NCBI GenBank assembly: GCA_021827955.1
Contig: JAKATY010000028.1
Coordinates: 1 to 16,253, forward strand
Reading direction: 5' to 3'
DNA length: 16,253 nt
DNA from: Microcaldota archaeon
Lineage (GTDB): Archaea; Micrarchaeota; Micrarchaeia; Micrarchaeales; Micrarchaeaceae
Shown here: positions 12,907 through 16,253 of the stretch, one piece after another
How the letters are laid out: each line of letters starts with the position of its first letter
Position numbering within the stretch: the first letter of the stretch is position 1
Made by a program: the position numbers and the translations under genes
The notes under the pieces: model-generated
The model's database searches: none
Told to the model about the DNA's origin: nothing
What the model saw: the letters and a program-made list of their open reading frames with translations, nothing else

Positions 12907-15420
12907 ATGCAAGCTGAATCTATAAGGAGCATACAGTTCATGATAATGAGCCCGGAGCTCATAAAGAAAATCAGCGTAGCGAAGCTCATAGTGCCTGATA
13001 CGTACAACGAGGACGGTTATCCTATAGACGGAGGCGTGATAGACCAGAGGTTGGGCATAGTAGATCCTGGATTCAGGTGCAAGACCTGCGGCGGCTCGTC
13101 AAAGACATGCCCCGGGCATTTCGGCCATATCGAGCTCGTAAGGCCAGTCATACACTCAGAATTCGCCAAAGTGATATATCTAATGCTTCAGTCTACCTGT
13201 GACAAATGCCACAGGCTCCTTATCAGCGATGACCAGATAGAAAAGAAAAAGCGGGAAATTGAGGATCTTGCTGAAGGGGGAGAAGGCGCTCCAGAGAAGG
13301 AGCAGAAGAAGCTGAAGGTTTCTAACAAGTGTCCGCACTGCGGCGCGAAGCAGAAGAAGGTAAAGTTCGAAAGACCTACAATGTTCTATCTTGACGGAGA
13401 GCGCATAAAGCCTGATGAGATAAGGGACTGGTTATCCAAGATTCCTGATGAAGACATAACGCTTCTTGGCATGGATCCGAGCATATTCCGGCCCGAATGG
13501 CTTATTTTGACACATCTGCTTGTGCCTCCAGTAAACGTGCGCCCTTCAATAACGCTCGAAACGGGAGAAAGGAGTGAGGATGATCTCACGCACAAACTTG
13601 TGGAGATAATAAGAATAAACAAGAAGCTGGAGCAGGACATAGATGCCGGAACACCGCAGATAATAATAGACGACCTGTGGGAGCTGCTGCAGTATCATGT
13701 AACCACATACTTCAACAATGAAACGCCGGGCGTGCCAGTGGCAAGGCACAGGAGCTCCAGGCCTCTCAAGACCTTCGCGCAGAGGCTTAAGGGCAAGGAA
13801 GGCAGACTAAGGTACAATCTCAGCGGCAAAAGGGTAAACTTCTCCGCGAGATCTGTAATCGCATCAGACAGCAGCCTTAGGATCGGCCAAGTCGGCGTGC
13901 CGCTCAAGATCGCATCAGTGCTCACAGTGCCCATGTATGTGACCCAATGGAACATCGATTACATGCGCGAGTTCCTCATGAGAACAGAATATCCGATGGT
14001 AATAAACGTAATTACCCGCGAAGGGATAAGGAAAAGGGTAACAGAGCTGAATCGTGCAGACCTGGTGAAAGAGATCACTCCAGGCTATATAATGGAAAGG
14101 CAGCTGCGTGACAACGACATAGCTCTGTTCAACAGGCAGCCCACACTGCACAGGATTTCCATAATGGCACATAGGGTAAAGATATTGCCGGGCAAGGTCT
14201 TGCGCTTGCATGTCGCTGCAACAAACCCATATAACGCCGACTTTGACGGAGACGACATGAACTTGCATGTTCCGCAATCGCTCGAGGCCCAGGCAGAGGC
14301 AAAAGTGCTTATGAACTCTGAAGAGCAGCTTCTCTCTCCGCGTGATGGAAAGCCGATAATGGCATTTGAAGAAGATGAACTGGTAGGCCTTTATTTCCTG
14401 ACAAAAGACGATGCATATTTCAGCAAGGAAGACGCAATGAGGATACTGTCCAGAGCAGGCATATTTGACATGCCAAAGGCAGAAAGGAACGGCACCTATT
14501 CTGGAAAGGCCCTGTTTTCGATGTTGCTTCCAAAGGACCTGGATCTTGATGTAAACACCTCTGCAGGCAAATTTGTAGTCAAGAAGGGGAGCATAGAAGA
14601 AGGATTGGTATCCAAGGAGCTTGTCGCGGCTTCGGAAAGTTCCCCTCTGCTTGTCAAGATATACAAGGATTACGGTCCTGATTTTACCGCAGAATTCATG
14701 CTGAAAGCGATGAAGATGGCTCTCGCAGCGGCATATATGCACGGATTTAATATAAGCCTCAAGGATTACTATAACTCAGAGCACCTGGAGAGCGAAAAAG
14801 AGAGAATATTATCAGAAGCAAAATCAAAAGTGAGGGCTCTTATAAAGAGCTATAAGGAAGGGAAGCTTGAGCCGCTGCTCGGCAACACGCGAAAAGAGAC
14901 GCTTGAATTGCTTACGGGTCTGCTGCTTAGGGAAACTAGAACAACAGCCAGCAAGCTCCTCAAGAAAGAGCTTACCAACGAAAACAATGCAAATCTAATG
15001 GCTTCAGTAGGTGCGAGAGGCAACATAATAAACTTTGTTCAGACAATAATGTTCCTTGGCCAGCAGGACGTTCGTGGCAAAAGGCCTTCAAGAGGATATT
15101 CCGGAAGAGTGCTGCCCTTCTTCAAGAGAGGAAGCACAAGACCCCGCGCTCACGGCTTTGTGGACTCCAGCTTCATGGAAGGGATAAAGATAGACGAATA
15201 CTATATGCACGGAATGGGCTCTAGGGACTCTTCGGTATCAAAGCAGCTTATAGTGCCTGTAAGCGGTTATATGTACAGGAGAGTGCTCAATGCAGTCCAG
15301 GATTTCTACGTGGATACGAACCTGCGCGTAAGGGATGCGAGCGGAGCTCTGATACAGACGATTTATGGCGGAGACGGCATAGACCCTACAAAAGAACTTC
15401 TGGCGAAGTTGAAGAAGTGA
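12907..15420 (+). CDS. rpoA1: DNA-directed RNA polymerase subunit A' (N-terminal part of Rpo1)
   Basis: Largest-subunit N-terminal part: clamp, active site, funnel and bridge helix, 837 aa, slightly short for the family. Zinc-binding cysteines: C58, C61, C68 with H71, then C98/C101 and C142/C145. LSGKRVNFSARSVI (305-318) and NRQPTLHR (409-416) are intact. The catalytic loop NADFDGDDM (443-451) keeps D445, D447 and D449, with Asp in place of the usual following Glu. The bridge helix region (about 763-800) is strongly aberrant: after YYMHGMG the expected GREGLVDTAVRTAQSGY is replaced, with S787 and GY kept and Pro at 784. RRVLNAVQDF then resumes the family pattern. Start ATG 12907, with GTGAT (overlapping the B' stop) 5 nt upstream. 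It ends just after GGDGIDPTK, the usual A'/A'' border. Confidence 0.97.
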   Translation: MQAESIRSIQFMIMSPELIKKISVAKLIVPDTYNEDGYPIDGGVIDQRLGIVDPGFRCKTCGGSSKTCPGHFGHIELVRPVIHSEFAKVIYLMLQSTCDKCHRLLISDDQIEKKKREIEDLAEGGEGAPEKEQKKLKVSNKCPHCGAKQKKVKFERPTMFYLDGERIKPDEIRDWLSKIPDEDITLLGMDPSIFRPEWLILTHLLVPPVNVRPSITLETGERSEDDLTHKLVEIIRINKKLEQDIDAGTPQIIIDDLWELLQYHVTTYFNNETPGVPVARHRSSRPLKTFAQRLKGKEGRLRYNLSGKRVNFSARSVIASDSSLRIGQVGVPLKIASVLTVPMYVTQWNIDYMREFLMRTEYPMVINVITREGIRKRVTELNRADLVKEITPGYIMERQLRDNDIALFNRQPTLHRISIMAHRVKILPGKVLRLHVAATNPYNADFDGDDMNLHVPQSLEAQAEAKVLMNSEEQLLSPRDGKPIMAFEEDELVGLYFLTKDDAYFSKEDAMRILSRAGIFDMPKAERNGTYSGKALFSMLLPKDLDLDVNTSAGKFVVKKGSIEEGLVSKELVAASESSPLLVKIYKDYGPDFTAEFMLKAMKMALAAAYMHGFNISLKDYYNSEHLESEKERILSEAKSKVRALIKSYKEGKLEPLLGNTRKETLELLTGLLLRETRTTASKLLKKELTNENNANLMASVGARGNIINFVQTIMFLGQQDVRGKRPSRGYSGRVLPFFKRGSTRPRAHGFVDSSFMEGIKIDEYYMHGMGSRDSSVSKQLIVPVSGYMYRRVLNAVQDFYVDTNLRVRDASGALIQTIYGGDGIDPTKELLAKLKK

Positions 15421-15424
15421 TTGC

Positions 15425-16253
15425 ATGGATGAAGCTAAATACAATGTTCAGCCCGGTGAAGCGGTAGGAGTTGTGGCGGCAGAGTCTATAGGAGAGCCGT
15501 CCACCCAAATGATTCTTAGGACGTTTCACTCTGCAGGTATCTCTTCTGCAGTAATAACAACAGGGCTTCCTCGCATACTTGAGATACTTGACGCAAGGAA
15601 GAATCCGAAGTCTCCGTTGATGCACATAGAGCTTGACAAAAAGATAGAGAAGGATTACGAAAAGGTAAAAGAGCTTGTCGCGAAAATAGAGGAAGTCAGA
15701 GTCTCTGATGTTATAAAGGATTTCTCCGAAAACCTCAAGTCTGGGCTGATGGTGCTGGAGCTTGACAGGGAAAAGCTTTCTGAGAAGGGGCTTACCGCTA
15801 GGAACATAACAAGCAGGGTAGAATCGTTCGGAGCTTCAGCAGAGCTAAACGGCGATGAAATAAAGGTAAAAAGCAAAGGCGATATGAAAGCCATAAGAAC
15901 CGCCTTTGTCAACATACGTGATTTGAGGATATCAGGTATACCAAACATCGCGCGCGCGATCGTGGAAAAGAAGGAAGACTCAGACACTTTCTTCATAACA
16001 ACAGTAGGCAGTAATATAAAAGGCGTGCTCGAAGTTGAAGGCGTTAACAAGGATAAGGTCTACAGCAATAATATAATGGAAGTGCTGGAGGTATATGGCA
16101 TAGAGGCCGCAAGAAATATCATAGCAAGGGAATTGTCATCAACGATAAAGGAGGAAGGCTTTACTACGAGCTTCAGGCATCTTTCGCTCGTTGCCGATGC
16201 GATGACGTTTTACGGCACGGTAAAGGGAGTCGGAAGGCACGGCATCGCAGGCA
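15425..16253 (+). CDS. rpoA2: DNA-directed RNA polymerase subunit A'' (C-terminal part of Rpo1), truncated by window end
   Basis: C-terminal part of the largest subunit (trigger loop, cleft, jaw and clamp base). The frame is open from ATG 15425 to the right edge, 276 complete codons; a full A'' is usually 370-400 aa. QPGEAVGVVAAESIGEP (9-25) and the trigger-loop segment STQMILRTFHSAG (26-38), with its catalytic His, identify it, followed by TTGLPRILEILDARKNPKSP (45-64). Two departures: AAQSIGEP, nearly universal, reads AAESIGEP; and only 8 residues precede PGEAVG, whereas archaeal A'' proteins normally have several tens more. The start codon follows the A' stop by 4 nt in another frame, with GTGAT as Shine-Dalgarno, so translation is coupled. 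Ribosomal protein L30e and NusA genes usually follow but lie outside. Confidence 0.95.
   Translation, partial: MDEAKYNVQPGEAVGVVAAESIGEPSTQMILRTFHSAGISSAVITTGLPRILEILDARKNPKSPLMHIELDKKIEKDYEKVKELVAKIEEVRVSDVIKDFSENLKSGLMVLELDREKLSEKGLTARNITSRVESFGASAELNGDEIKVKSKGDMKAIRTAFVNIRDLRISGIPNIARAIVEKKEDSDTFFITTVGSNIKGVLEVEGVNKDKVYSNNIMEVLEVYGIEAARNIIARELSSTIKEEGFTTSFRHLSLVADAMTFYGTVKGVGRHGIAG

Noticed and set aside
13915..14742. A 275-codon open frame on the - strand inside rpoA'
   Set aside because: It lies wholly antisense to a clear RNA polymerase gene, has a Cys/His/Tyr-rich composition typical of a reversed frame, and no promoter or recognisable motif.
15211..15270. Frameshift as the explanation for the odd bridge helix
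   Set aside because: Both alternative frames contain stop codons in the interval and neither encodes anything like the canonical bridge helix; the flanks stay in register.
9583..16253. Inteins in the RNA polymerase genes
   Set aside because: Such insertions occur in some archaeal rpo genes, but all subunits here have normal or short length and contiguous motifs.
1..16253. CRISPR arrays, insertion sequences, or rRNA genes
   Set aside because: No regularly spaced direct repeats, transposase motifs, terminal inverted repeats or rRNA signatures were seen by eye.

Overview
This window comes from an archaeon. The evidence is the gene content (FEN1 with a PIP box, MBF1, RNA polymerase subunit H/Rpo5, RNA polymerase largest subunit split into A' and A''), the TATA-box promoters, apparently leaderless mRNAs and a class II tRNA-Leu without an encoded CCA. 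The second-largest RNA polymerase subunit is split into B'' and B' at the euryarchaeal/DPANN position. Genes are tightly packed, base composition is moderate, isoleucine is mostly written ATA, and TTG/GTG starts are frequent. A small-genome lineage such as Micrarchaeota/ARMAN would fit, but the sequence alone does not settle the taxon.

Layout. (1) 1-1615, + strand: the C-terminal end of an Lhr-type helicase, overlapping a TIGR00024-like SbcD/Mre11-related metallophosphoesterase by 4 nt. (2) 1642-3105, - strand: a multi-pass M50 site-2 protease. (3) 3298-4809, +: MBF1 followed 12 nt later by FEN1. (4) 4948-5457, +: Hsp20, then a 42-codon very basic small ORF (5542-5670) with its own promoter-like and terminator-like signals. 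(5) 5742-6320, -: a transglutaminase-fold protein that has lost its catalytic Cys. (6) 6420-8150, +: a bacterial-type DNA polymerase X fused to a PHP domain. (7) 8206-8291, -: tRNA-Leu(CAG). (8) 8395-9135, +: a six-helix membrane protein I do not recognise. (9) 9329-16253, +: the RNA polymerase operon rpoH-rpoB''-rpoB'-rpoA'-rpoA'', the last gene running off the window.

The genes are mostly DNA repair/replication (Lhr, phosphoesterase, FEN1, PolX) and transcription (MBF1, RNA polymerase), with two proteostasis genes (M50 protease, Hsp20).

The most unusual signal is in the RNA polymerase. The frames are intact and the three catalytic aspartates remain, yet several motifs around the active centre that are nearly invariant in cellular RNA polymerases are changed. 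The bridge helix in A' is rewritten and contains a proline. The B' ED motif is KD. The B' HNQSPRN motif is HNQMGRH. The B'' ETPEGPN motif is ETPEGGE. The A'' AAQSIGEP motif is AAESIGEP. In addition, B'' and B' lie in the same frame, separated by one TGA codon. Family motifs were recalled from knowledge; no alignment or search could be run.
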